The notes: generated by a model from the sequence alone, not told the origin. 7,533 nt of DNA from Planctomycetota bacterium (GCA_023135255.1 JAGLTN010000631.1:1-7533), one strand, 5' to 3'. Positions 1 through 7,206 are shown, counted from the first letter of the stretch. Numbers and translations are program-made.

Positions 1-255
1 ACTAAATACGACGCTAACTGCTTGAATAACATGATGTTAGAGGATAAACAAAAATAATTACCCATGAAATACTTTTGTTCAAAAACAATCCAAAGGATAA
101 ATTTTCCTACACTTCAGAAAATTTCTCCGCAATTTACAAAAGCAATAAATTCAAAAAATGCTTTTTAGTTAAAACACGCATCAAAGTCCTATAACAACAG
201 TCTTAAAACAAATAAATCTTTGCTGTGGTTAGCAGAGATAGTGACATTAGGTTCC

Positions 256-295
256 TTAAATTTTTCTGAAAAGGATTCTTCCCCGAAAAATTTAA
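256..295. repeat. AT-rich perfect inverted repeat (hairpin)
   Basis: TTAAATTTTTC at 256-266 is exactly complementary to GAAAAATTTAA at 285-295, leaving an 18-base loop. The stem is 11 bp but contains a single G-C pair, at its inner end. No clear T-run follows, so it is a poor match to a Rho-independent terminator. It could be a protein-binding site, a DNA cruciform or a remnant of a terminator for a gene left of the window. Confidence 0.5.
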
Positions 296-395
296 ATATA
301 CATGTCACATTAAGTCCCATAAAAACGTCGACTCAAAAACGCAACAAGCAATGTCACTTAGAGCAGCCAGATTATTATGATATAAATTTTTGTAT

Positions 396-446
396 TGTCC
401 CATAAAGATTAAAGACAAATACAGGCTTATGTCGAATTATGGGACA
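396..446. promoter_or_regulatory. 10-bp inverted repeat, candidate operator
   Basis: TGTCCCATAA at 396-405 is repeated in exact reverse complement as TTATGGGACA at 437-446, with 31 bases between the arms. The right arm abuts the putative -35 box of the first gene. Related copies lie at 314-322 (GTCCCATAA), 186-194 (GTCCTATAA, one mismatch) and 1950-1957 (TCCCATAA). The arrangement suggests a binding site for a dimeric regulator, possibly the activator encoded at 508 acting on itself. The regulator's identity is inference. Confidence 0.45.
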
Positions 447-474
447 TTAACTTGGGATGATTATGATACATAAT
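447..474 (+). promoter_or_regulatory. Possible sigma-70-like promoter of the first activator gene
   Basis: TTAACT (447-452) matches four of six bases of a -35 box. CATAAT (469-474) matches five of six bases of a -10 box, with a 16-base spacer. Transcription would begin near 481, about 27 bases before the ATG at 508. In such AT-rich DNA matches of this quality arise by chance, so this is only a candidate. Its position just downstream of the TTATGGGACA arm is the main supporting point. Confidence 0.3.
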
Positions 475-507
475 TGATTTTAGAGAGCCTGGATAAAAAA
501 AACAAAG

Positions 508-1929
508 ATGCAACTAACAAAAACAGTAGCAATAACAAAAGATGCGACAACTCAGAATTTACTAAGGAAATTTAGTAAACAATTGTTCCTGGCTGATAAC
601 TTAAGTGAAGCTATTGATATATGTAAATCTGTTACTCCTGAGTTAGTCATCTTTGATTCACAATTTGACAATTCCAGGATAGAAGCTTTCTTCAACTCTT
701 CAAACCATGAAAGTTTTAATGCACCTGTCGCTGTTATAACAAAAGCAGAAACACAACACAGTCAACATGAAAACTTTATAGAAATGGGAGCTATCGGCTG
801 CATCAAGGGACCTCATGATTATCTTGAAATGGAAAAGATTACATCAAGACTGAAAAATAATCATAAAAAACCTGAATCGGAAACAATTGACTTTTTCGCC
901 TGCGAACATGCTGCAGAAGCCTCAATGGTTGGCAAGAGTACTTCGACCATAAATGCCCTTAAAATGATAAAAATGGTTGCACAAAGCCAATGCAACCCGG
1001 TTCTCGTTGTTGGAGAAACAGGCACCGGCAAAGAAATCGCTGCAAAGGCAATCCACAACATAAAACATCCAAATGAAAAATTTGTGGCTATAAATTGCGC
1101 TGCTTTAACAGCGAATCTTTTGGAAAGCGAACTTTTCGGTCATGTCAAAGGCTCATTTACAGGAGCTGACAAAGAAAAGATCGGACTGCTCGAATTAGCA
1201 GGTAATGGAACGGTATTCATGGACGAAATATCAGAAATGCCTCTTGAACTCCAGGCAAAAATACTTCGCGTACTACAGGAAAAAACTTTTCGTAAAGTTG
1301 GCGGAATAACAGACTTAAAGTGCAATGCAACAATAATCGCTTCAAGCAACCGTAATTTATATAAGGAAACCAAAGAAAAACGCTTCAGAAGCGATCTCTA
1401 TTACAGATTAAATATCTGTCCAATCAAATTAGCCCCGCTTAGATCACTTAACAGAAATGAAGATATAGAGATGCTTGCAAAGTATTTTGTCCAAACCTCA
1501 ACGATATGCCCGGACAAGAAAGGTAAGATTAAATCAATAACAAAAATGGCTATCGAAGCCTTATCTAAGCATCATTGGCCTGGTAACATCAGAGAATTGA
1601 AAAACGTGATAGACCGGGCGATCCTGCTTGAAACAACCGAAAAAATAGGCATGAGCAGCATAATTATTGATTCTGAAGAAATGCAGGAATCAAACGAACA
1701 AATAGCTCCAAATGCTGATAACGTGATTAATTTCTCCCTTTCAAAAGCAGAAAAAGAACTGATAGCTAAAGCCCTGCGACAAACCAGCGGCCAAAAAACT
1801 CGTGCTGCATCATTATTAGGCATAACCAGGGCAACGCTATACGCCAAACTAAAACAATACAATATCGAAAAAGATTCCTACTCAAACAATCGCTCTGAAG
1901 AACTCTGCGACCAACCGGTCACTGTTTAA
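508..1929 (+). CDS. Sigma-54-dependent activator with degenerate receiver domain
   Basis: This 473-residue protein is a bacterial enhancer-binding protein that would use ATP hydrolysis to open promoters held by RNA polymerase with sigma-54. Residues 1-117 look like a response-regulator receiver. D50 (VIFD), T78 and K100 sit at the usual phospho-Asp, Thr and Lys places, but the acidic pair after strand 1 is reduced to D12. The AAA+ domain spans about 138-375, with Walker A GETGTGKE (169-176), a GSFTGA loop (215-220, a variant of GAFTGA), Walker B FMDE (237-240), the arginine-finger region FRSDLYYRL (293-301) and WPGNIREL (357-364). A Fis-type helix-turn-helix lies at about 413-452 ([14 protein letters not shown]). 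The start ATG has only a weak GGA 14 bases upstream. The gene is separated from the operon at 2172 by 242 bases holding a sigma-54 promoter, a plausible target. A FleQ/FlrA-like master role is inference; a general NtrC-type regulator is the alternative. Confidence 0.93.
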   Translation: MQLTKTVAITKDATTQNLLRKFSKQLFLADNLSEAIDICKSVTPELVIFDSQFDNSRIEAFFNSSNHESFNAPVAVITKAETQHSQHENFIEMGAIGCIKGPHDYLEMEKITSRLKNNHKKPESETIDFFACEHAAEASMVGKSTSTINALKMIKMVAQSQCNPVLVVGETGTGKEIAAKAIHNIKHPNEKFVAINCAALTANLLESELFGHVKGSFTGADKEKIGLLELAGNGTVFMDEISEMPLELQAKILRVLQEKTFRKVGGITDLKCNATIIASSNRNLYKETKEKRFRSDLYYRLNICPIKLAPLRSLNRNEDIEMLAKYFVQTSTICPDKKGKIKSITKMAIEALSKHHWPGNIRELKNVIDRAILLETTEKIGMSSIIIDSEEMQESNEQIAPNADNVINFSLSKAEKELIAKALRQTSGQKTRAASLLGITRATLYAKLKQYNIEKDSYSNNRSEELCDQPVTV

Positions 1930-2042
1930 TCTAAACACACCGCGATACCTCCCATAATTAAACCATGTCAGAAAATCTTCCGGCAGTCGTATAGAATTCT
2001 TACACACAAATAATCAAAAAACGTAAAGAAATTCATAATTAA

Positions 2043-2059
2043 CCCCTAACAGCCCCTAA
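2043..2059. promoter_or_regulatory. Tandem CCCCTAA heptamers, candidate activator site
   Basis: CCCCTAA occurs at 2043-2049 and again at 2053-2059, a start-to-start distance of 10 bases or about one helical turn. The pair lies roughly 66-82 bases before the predicted start of transcription of the sigma-54 promoter. Enhancer-binding proteins commonly act from about that distance or farther. Which protein binds here, if any, is not shown by the sequence. Confidence 0.35.
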
Positions 2060-2098
2060 AAACACAAAAACAAACAAAACATCTCTTAACTTAAGATT

Positions 2099-2114
2099 TG
2101 GCACAATTATTGCT
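2099..2114 (+). promoter_or_regulatory. Sigma-54 (-24/-12) promoter
   Basis: TGGCACAATTATTGCT matches every defined position of the sigma-54 consensus TGGCACRNNNNTTGCW. The -24 GG is at 2100-2101 and the -12 GC at 2112-2113, with the required spacing. Transcription should start near 2125, about 47 bases before the ATG at 2172. It is the only match of this quality that I found on reading the window. It would drive the four-gene run ending in fliL, and it lies between two genes for sigma-54 activators, which strongly supports its being real. Confidence 0.88.
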
Positions 2115-2171
2115 AATAAGGGTAAAAGGTTGTGTAAGTTATTTTTTTATAGGAACAGTATAAGTCGGTAA

Positions 2172-4778
2172 ATGCTGTTTAATAGGCTATTGAATATGGC
2201 AAAAGAAACAGAAGAAAAATTTTTCGGTAATGATCCGCCAACGGAATCACCTGAAGATATGTTCGCAACAGAGGCATCTGACTCAATTTCAGAAAGTGAT
2301 GTATTCGCCGGCACAAAAGATTTTTACAAAACTCTTTCACAAACAGGAGATACCCACAAACAAACAAAATCATCAAAAGAAAAAAGGCATTACTCAATCT
2401 CTCAAAAGGTGCTGGCCATAAGCATCATAACTCTTTTAATAACATTAAGTTACGCATTAATTCCCAAGACAAAGAAAAATACATACCAAACCATCATTGC
2501 CACACCAAGCCCTACACTTTCTGCTGATTTTAACACAAATAAAGCCACATCAAGCCCTACACCTTCTGCTGATTTTGACACAAATAAAGCCGTACATTCA
2601 CAGACCACTACAAGTCTTTCAGCCTCAAATCAGCCTCAGTCAGCCTCAAAACAGCCTCAGGGTATTTCTACACAACCATCTGAAATCCCATCCGAACCGG
2701 TATCACTTAGATACGCTGAAAAATTATACTTACAGAGAAGCTATGCAAAGGCCTTTGATCTGTATAAAACTATCTTTGATAGATTTTCCATGCCTGACAT
2801 CTCGATCTCAAAAAATGATGAGCTGTTAAGAGATTTCTGCAGGCTCAAGATGGCGTTTTGCAAAAAAGCTGCTGCAGATTACGAATCTGCGTACAACCTT
2901 CTAAGAAAAGCTTTGCAAAGCTCTTCGCCTGTGATAAAAGCTTTTGCCAATTACAAATTGTGCTTTATAGACATTCACAACAAACAGTTCAAAAAAGCCA
3001 GAGCAAGGGCTTATCAGGCATTGGCGATAGCCGACGTTATTGATTTTGATCCGAAATGGATACAAGATTTTAAAAGTGACTGCCATTTCCTGATAGCTGA
3101 ATCTATGACTATAGATATTCTCTCTATGAGCAATTCTGATAAAAACATGCCGGAGGATATATGGAGAAGCTTCAATTGCGCTGACGATCCTTTTATTAAC
3201 CTCCAAAATCAGGATTTAATTAAATTTTTAAACTCAGGCTCCGAACAACTTGATAAATCTCTGTTCATGCCAAGAATAGAAAAATCTAAATCAAACGACT
3301 CCGGGGATTCTTTCACTATCGTTTGCCGTGATTGTTCTGCCGAAGAAGTAATGTCAAGATTAGCGTCAAGCGCAAAGTTGAACATCTCATGGGTACCCCT
3401 GAACAGTAAATCTTCTACTGTTATCAATCCTGCGATTCGCAACAGACCTGTTACTATATATACGCTGGCTATGCCATCACAGCAAATCGCAAAAATGGTA
3501 GCCGGATGTGCCGGGCTGCTTGCACAAATCGATGACACAAATACAATAAACATCTGTGACCTGCAGAACCACAAATCACTCGACGAACATATATCTTTGC
3601 TAAACAGAGAAGCTGTCAGCCTCTGGAAAAGCTTTTTACTCACTTATTATAATGACAGCCGTATCCCGAATGCACATTTCGCTCTTGGTAAATTGTTGGT
3701 AATCCAAAACAACCTTCCAAATGCCATTGCAGAATTCAAACTCACTGCAACACGTTTTTCTAATACTGATTTTGCTCCAATTGCTCTTTTCCATTCGAGC
3801 TTGTTGAAGTCTCAGATCCACGACTATGTCGGTGCAGGTCAGGACCTTAATCAGCTCATCGAACAATATCCTGATTCACCTGTAACAGGCCAGGCTTGTC
3901 TCTATCTTGCAGAAACAAATTTTCAGATGCAGCGGTATGCTCAGGCATCAAAAAAATATCAAAAGGTCTACTACCTAAGCCCAAATCGAGATTATCAGAT
4001 CAAAGCTGCTCTTGGAACTGCAAAATCTTTTTATGAACAAAAAGATTATACAAATGCGGAACAATGGTTTAATAATTATTTCAAAATAGTCAAAAACAAA
4101 AACGGCAAAGAGCTCTACCTGGCATATTTCACTTTTGGACAAACATCACTGGCTATGAATAAAACCCAGCAGGCATGTAACGCATTCAAATTAGCCCTGC
4201 ATAACAACAATTCAAAAGACCAGTATCTTACAACACTTTTAGCTTTAACCGACAGCTACATCAAGAAAAAAGATTTCGTAAGCGCAATTAAACTTATCGA
4301 ACAGATCAATCCTGAGCAGTTCTCTCCTATACAATACACGAAAATATTGCTCATAAAAAGCAAAGTATTCAGATCTATAGGTTTGACCGAAAAAGCGCAG
4401 TTTCTGTTAGGTGATAACGCTGAATATATTTCAGACCCACAGTTTAAATCTAAGATTATGCTTGAAATAAGCCGTTGTTATATCTCTCAGGGAAATCTCA
4501 CCGAAGCTGAAAAAACTCTTTTAAAGCTAATTACAATTGTCGAACCGGGATATTATGCAGATCAGATAAAACTCGAACTCGCCCAGGTGTTGTTTGATCA
4601 GAACAAACCAGATCAGACAATATTGATATGCACAAAAATCATGGATTCGAATACCGACAAACAAATAAGCGAAAAGGCCTCGAAACTGGCTTCTGAAGCA
4701 TATAAACGCAAAGATGACTATAACAATGCCGCTGCCGTTTTGTTGAAAGATTTAAACTATACTCCGGATGTGCGATAA
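2172..4778 (+). CDS. Membrane-anchored TPR protein with STN-like domain
   Basis: I do not recognise this 868-residue protein as a named family, but its parts are readable. Residues 1-76 are acidic and polar, ending in a basic stretch. A membrane segment spans about 78-97. A Ser/Thr/Pro/Gln-rich linker (108-177) holds short tandem repeats. Helical TPR-like repeats follow at about 181-288. Residues about 379-463 resemble the short secretin/TonB N-terminal (STN, N0-like) fold. About ten further TPR-like repeats fill 500-863. The charge pattern favours a cytoplasmic N-terminus with the bulk in the periplasm. It heads the operon directly after the sigma-54 promoter, and the next gene starts 11 bases after its stop. 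The start is uncertain: the ATG at 2172 has no good ribosome site (AGGA 17 bases away), while the ATG at 2196 (MAKETEEK) has AGG 9 bases upstream. A scaffolding role for the flagellum or an envelope complex is inference. Confidence 0.85.
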   Translation: MLFNRLLNMAKETEEKFFGNDPPTESPEDMFATEASDSISESDVFAGTKDFYKTLSQTGDTHKQTKSSKEKRHYSISQKVLAISIITLLITLSYALIPKTKKNTYQTIIATPSPTLSADFNTNKATSSPTPSADFDTNKAVHSQTTTSLSASNQPQSASKQPQGISTQPSEIPSEPVSLRYAEKLYLQRSYAKAFDLYKTIFDRFSMPDISISKNDELLRDFCRLKMAFCKKAAADYESAYNLLRKALQSSSPVIKAFANYKLCFIDIHNKQFKKARARAYQALAIADVIDFDPKWIQDFKSDCHFLIAESMTIDILSMSNSDKNMPEDIWRSFNCADDPFINLQNQDLIKFLNSGSEQLDKSLFMPRIEKSKSNDSGDSFTIVCRDCSAEEVMSRLASSAKLNISWVPLNSKSSTVINPAIRNRPVTIYTLAMPSQQIAKMVAGCAGLLAQIDDTNTINICDLQNHKSLDEHISLLNREAVSLWKSFLLTYYNDSRIPNAHFALGKLLVIQNNLPNAIAEFKLTATRFSNTDFAPIALFHSSLLKSQIHDYVGAGQDLNQLIEQYPDSPVTGQACLYLAETNFQMQRYAQASKKYQKVYYLSPNRDYQIKAALGTAKSFYEQKDYTNAEQWFNNYFKIVKNKNGKELYLAYFTFGQTSLAMNKTQQACNAFKLALHNNNSKDQYLTTLLALTDSYIKKKDFVSAIKLIEQINPEQFSPIQYTKILLIKSKVFRSIGLTEKAQFLLGDNAEYISDPQFKSKIMLEISRCYISQGNLTEAEKTLLKLITIVEPGYYADQIKLELAQVLFDQNKPDQTILICTKIMDSNTDKQISEKASKLASEAYKRKDDYNNAAAVLLKDLNYTPDVR
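2499..2588 (+). repeat. Two tandem 45-bp units inside the TPR gene
   Basis: Units 2499-2543 and 2544-2588 are adjacent, in frame and identical at 42 of 45 bases. They encode two 15-residue units, ATPSPTLSADFNTNK and ATSSPTPSADFDTNK (residues 110-139), in the linker just outside the membrane segment. The near identity points to a recent duplication. Copy number may vary between strains, changing linker length without breaking the frame. Confidence 0.85.
2619..2660 (+). repeat. Two tandem 21-bp units inside the TPR gene
   Basis: Units 2619-2639 and 2640-2660 differ at one base and encode SASNQPQ and SASKQPQ (residues 150-163). Within each, the nine bases TCAGCCTCA occur twice, so the stretch is also a degenerate shorter repeat. 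It continues the low-complexity periplasmic linker. Confidence 0.8.
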
Positions 4779-4779
4779 C

Positions 4780-4783
4780 AGGA
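4780..4783 (+). promoter_or_regulatory. Ribosome binding site of the secreted TPR gene
   Basis: AGGA lies 6 bases before the ATG at 4790 and just after the TAA of the previous gene. It is one of the better Shine-Dalgarno matches here and fixes the start, which puts a signal peptide at the N-terminus. Confidence 0.65.
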
Positions 4784-4789
4784 CAAAAA

Positions 4790-5746
4790 ATGAAACGCAA
4801 AAACATTATCCAATATAATGAAAGAAAAACAACAAGCCCTCCCATGTCCGTTGTATGGTCTTGTCTCTGCAGTTTTATTGTTATCTTTCTGGCATCAGAC
4901 CTGGCATTTGCTAACTCCCAAAAAAACAATCCCGATCCGACTGACATTCTGGAATCACATCTAAACATAAGTAAAAATAATAATAAACTGCCCAAAGATA
5001 TAACTGCTGCACCTAAACCTATAGCTATAAAAATCGAAGCGAAATCCACTTCGCCTGTAAGTTTTGTTGCAAAAGACAGTACTGCCTCAAACAAACTTAT
5101 GTCAGCTCGAATAACTGCTGCTGTGAGCAAAAAAACCGGCGAAAGCAAATCAGAACTTAGAGATTTAATTGACCAAATCAACTCTGTGAAAATCAACACA
5201 AAAACAAAACAAACAAAAATACCATCAGAAAAAATTGCTCCTGAAAACATCAAAGATGAACCATTGCAAAATGCTTTTAATAAAACTTCACAAAAAGAAT
5301 CATACAAATTTTTTACAACAAACAATGATGGTTTCACTAAAAATAACTTTGATGAAGGCGAACAACCAGGTCGCCTGAAAGGGGAAACTATCAAATCGAT
5401 AAAAGACTTGATTAACAACCCTGAGTCATTTAACAGTTTTTTTGAACTTGGAGAAATAATGTTTGATAGCAACAGGCTATCGGATGCTTATGTATTCTAC
5501 AAACGAGCACTTGATTCAACAGACAAAAACGACAAAGAGAACCGCTCCTGGATACTTTTCCAGACAGCAAATTGTTTGAGAAATACTGATTATTCAAAAG
5601 CCATCGAATACTATAAAAGACTGATAACAGAATTTCCACATTGCGAATGGTCTGAATTTGCCAAAGACCAGATCGAACTGCTCAGTTGGTATTTGAATGA
5701 TAACCCACAAGGGCTTATCAAAAAAAGCAGGATTCTGGTGGAGTAA
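4790..5746 (+). CDS. Secreted TPR protein, function unknown
   Basis: This 318-residue protein begins with a basic N-terminus (MKRKN), a hydrophobic core at about 20-36 and a likely signal peptidase I site after AFA (residue 41), so it should be exported. Residues 42 to about 200 are Lys/Asn/Ser/Thr-rich, low in hydrophobics and probably disordered. The C-terminus carries two TPR-like helical pairs, about 214-247 (FFELGEIMFDSNRLSDAYVF and onward) and 253-286 (LRNTDYSKAIEYYKRLITEF at 263-282), followed by a short helix to about 300. It is translated in the same operon as the larger TPR protein (11-base gap) and the second activator (6-base gap), so the two TPR proteins may be partners in the periplasm. 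No named family is recognised. An uncleaved signal anchor is the alternative to export. Confidence 0.82.
   Translation: MKRKNIIQYNERKTTSPPMSVVWSCLCSFIVIFLASDLAFANSQKNNPDPTDILESHLNISKNNNKLPKDITAAPKPIAIKIEAKSTSPVSFVAKDSTASNKLMSARITAAVSKKTGESKSELRDLIDQINSVKINTKTKQTKIPSEKIAPENIKDEPLQNAFNKTSQKESYKFFTTNNDGFTKNNFDEGEQPGRLKGETIKSIKDLINNPESFNSFFELGEIMFDSNRLSDAYVFYKRALDSTDKNDKENRSWILFQTANCLRNTDYSKAIEYYKRLITEFPHCEWSEFAKDQIELLSWYLNDNPQGLIKKSRILVE
5737..5743 (+). promoter_or_regulatory. Ribosome binding site deciding a GTG start
   Basis: GGTGGAG lies within the last codons of the upstream gene and ends 9 bases before the GTG at 5753, but 18 bases before the in-frame ATG at 5762. The spacing favours GTG as the start of the second activator, although the ATG three codons later cannot be ruled out. 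Confidence 0.5.
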
Positions 5747-5752
5747 AGTATT

Positions 5753-7201
5753 GTGGTAAAAATGGAAATACGTAAAAACGAAATAAGTCGCAAGACCTTG
5801 ATAGTCAGTAATGACTACGCTCTCACTAAACTTATCCTTAGGACTTTGGCTCATAAAGGCATCTGCGGGATCGTAAGCAAAGCGGAGCAGGTCACCACCC
5901 TGCTCGAAAAGCATTACTTCAACCTGATATTAGACTGCACACCGCAAAATAATTATGACCAGTTTGAATTGCTGAATATCTTTAAGAAAATCCTGCCCCA
6001 AACTGCAGCTATAAAAATAGTAAAAAAATCAGAGAACAAAGGTTACAATTTAGTAGAATTTGCCGTCAATGCGATCAAAGCAGGTTACAGTGATTTTATC
6101 TTTCAGGGACTGAACAGAACTAAGATAGAAAATATTATAGACACTTACCTGCCGTCTCATAAAGTCGAGACAGCTGCTTCACTCGAAACCGCAACAGACA
6201 TCATAGGCAAAAGTGCAAAACTGAACCAGACTATCGAACTTGTAAAAAAAATCGCCCCTACTACCGCTCCAGTTTTGATCTTCGGCGAAAGTGGAACAGG
6301 TAAAGAGCTTATCGCAAGCTTAATACACCATAAAAGCAATAGAGCTTTAGGTCCATATATCAAAGTCAACTGCGCCGCACTAAATGACAGCCTTGCTGAA
6401 AGTGAACTTTTCGGCCATGAAAAAGGCGCCTTCACCGGGGCTCACAATCAAAGAAAAGGTCGATTTGAACTTGCTGACGGCGGCACATTATTGCTCGATG
6501 AAATAACAGAAGCTCCTTTAAAATTCCAGGCAAAACTGTTACGTGTCCTTGAAGAACAGGATTTCGAACGCGTCGGCGGAAATGTAAATATATCTGTAGA
6601 CGTTCGTGTTATCAGTACAACAAATAAAAATATACCAATGCTTATCCAGCAAGGTAAATTCCGTCAGGACCTCTATTATCGTCTGTGCGGCATCAGACTT
6701 TTTGTTCCGCCTCTAAGAGAAAGAAATGAGGACCTTGAAGAGTTAATATGGCATTTCATAAATCTTTATGCACCTCAGTCAAAACGCAGAATAACAAAAC
6801 TTGCCCCTGAAATGATTAAAATATTTAAAAAGCATCAATGGCCCGGCAACATTCGCCAACTCAGAAACATAATCAGAACTTCACTTATTCTCGGAACCGG
6901 TTCGACTTTGTCTCTGGCTGATGCATCCTGGATGTTCGATCAAATGCAGCCTTTGCCCCAATTCGACAACACAAACTTTGCACAAGTATCAAGGTCTGAT
7001 GAAAATATACGGAATAATGCCAATATCACAGGTATAGGATCAATACCGCTCGAACGAATTGAGCAAAAAGCAATTATCGAAACACTTAAACAAAACTCCG
7101 GCAACCAGACAAAAGCTGCAAAAATATTAGGAATAAGCGACAGAACTCTAAGGGATAAAATTAAAAGATACCGCAGTCAACAATGCCTGCAACCAGTATA
7201 A
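5753..7201 (+). CDS. Flagellar-type sigma-54-dependent activator (FlrC/FlbD-like)
   Basis: This 482-residue protein is a second NtrC-family enhancer-binding protein. Residues about 14-133 form a receiver-like domain with D21 and D61 (LILD) in the acidic positions. The usual strand-5 Lys appears to be Q118 and the strand-4 Thr/Ser is not evident, so normal phosphorylation is doubtful. The AAA+ core is intact: Walker A GESGTGKE (178-185), a canonical GAFTGA loop (225-230), Walker B LLLDE (246-250), FRQDLYYRL (303-311), PPLRER (319-324) and WPGNIRQL (363-370). A Fis-type HTH lies at about 438-474, and its GISDRTLRDKIKRY helix resembles those of flagellar regulators such as FlbD and FleR/FlrC. 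The gene starts with GTG 6 bases after the TPR gene stop and ends 19 bases before fliL, which supports a flagellar role. As it lies inside an apparent sigma-54 operon, it probably acts as a second-tier or self-reinforcing activator. Start and exact orthology are uncertain. Confidence 0.92.
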   Translation: MVKMEIRKNEISRKTLIVSNDYALTKLILRTLAHKGICGIVSKAEQVTTLLEKHYFNLILDCTPQNNYDQFELLNIFKKILPQTAAIKIVKKSENKGYNLVEFAVNAIKAGYSDFIFQGLNRTKIENIIDTYLPSHKVETAASLETATDIIGKSAKLNQTIELVKKIAPTTAPVLIFGESGTGKELIASLIHHKSNRALGPYIKVNCAALNDSLAESELFGHEKGAFTGAHNQRKGRFELADGGTLLLDEITEAPLKFQAKLLRVLEEQDFERVGGNVNISVDVRVISTTNKNIPMLIQQGKFRQDLYYRLCGIRLFVPPLRERNEDLEELIWHFINLYAPQSKRRITKLAPEMIKIFKKHQWPGNIRQLRNIIRTSLILGTGSTLSLADASWMFDQMQPLPQFDNTNFAQVSRSDENIRNNANITGIGSIPLERIEQKAIIETLKQNSGNQTKAAKILGISDRTLRDKIKRYRSQQCLQPV

Positions 7202-7206
7202 ACTAT

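Larger units (their letters stand above)
1..507. other. Non-coding upstream region
   Basis: I see no convincing gene in these 507 bases. The sequence is very AT-rich and stops are frequent in all frames. Frame 1 stays open from base 1 to a TAA at 55-57, so the last codons of an upstream gene cannot be excluded. What the region does hold is a 13-bp odd-centred palindrome TAACATGATGTTA (27-39), an 11-bp inverted repeat (256-295), repeated GTCCCATAA-like motifs (186-446) and a weak promoter-like pair just before the first gene. It looks like a regulatory leader for the gene at 508. Confidence 0.6.

Noticed and set aside
64..168. 34-codon plus-strand frame starting with ATG, with AGAGGA further upstream
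   Set aside because: AGAGGA (39-44) is about 19 bases from the ATG, too far to be a good ribosome site. The peptide resembles nothing known and is very short.
220..405. 61-codon plus-strand frame starting with TTG in the leader
   Set aside because: It has no ribosome site, no recognisable domain and a skewed composition, and it overlaps the inverted repeat and the GTCCCATAA motifs. Chance is likelier in this AT-rich region.
441..457. Possible second sigma-54 promoter (TGGGACA followed by TTGGG) before the first activator
   Set aside because: The -24 element has G for the conserved C, the -12 element lacks GC and the spacing is one base too long.
912..928. TGGCAAG-like sigma-54 element near 930 inside the first activator gene
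   Set aside because: It lacks the TTGC half at the correct spacing and lies in well-supported coding sequence.
1930..2098. Search for a Rho-independent terminator after the first activator gene
   Set aside because: No GC-rich hairpin followed by a T-run was found. The AGAATTCT palindrome near 1994 is too short, so no terminator is called.
2497..2829. 110-codon plus-strand frame overlapping the TPR gene
   Set aside because: It is a second-frame reading of the tandem-repeat linker. Its apparent HQALHLLLILTQIKP repeats simply mirror the 45-bp DNA repeat.
3209..3643. 144-codon open frame on the minus strand
   Set aside because: It is the antisense of the STN-like region of the TPR gene, without a recognisable domain or start signal.
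4639..5472. 277-codon open frame on the minus strand
   Set aside because: It lies opposite the end of the large TPR gene and most of the secreted TPR gene. Its product is Leu/Phe/Ser-rich with no domain pattern, as expected for the complement of Lys/Glu/Asn-rich coding DNA. The plus-strand genes have signal peptide, TPR and operon support.
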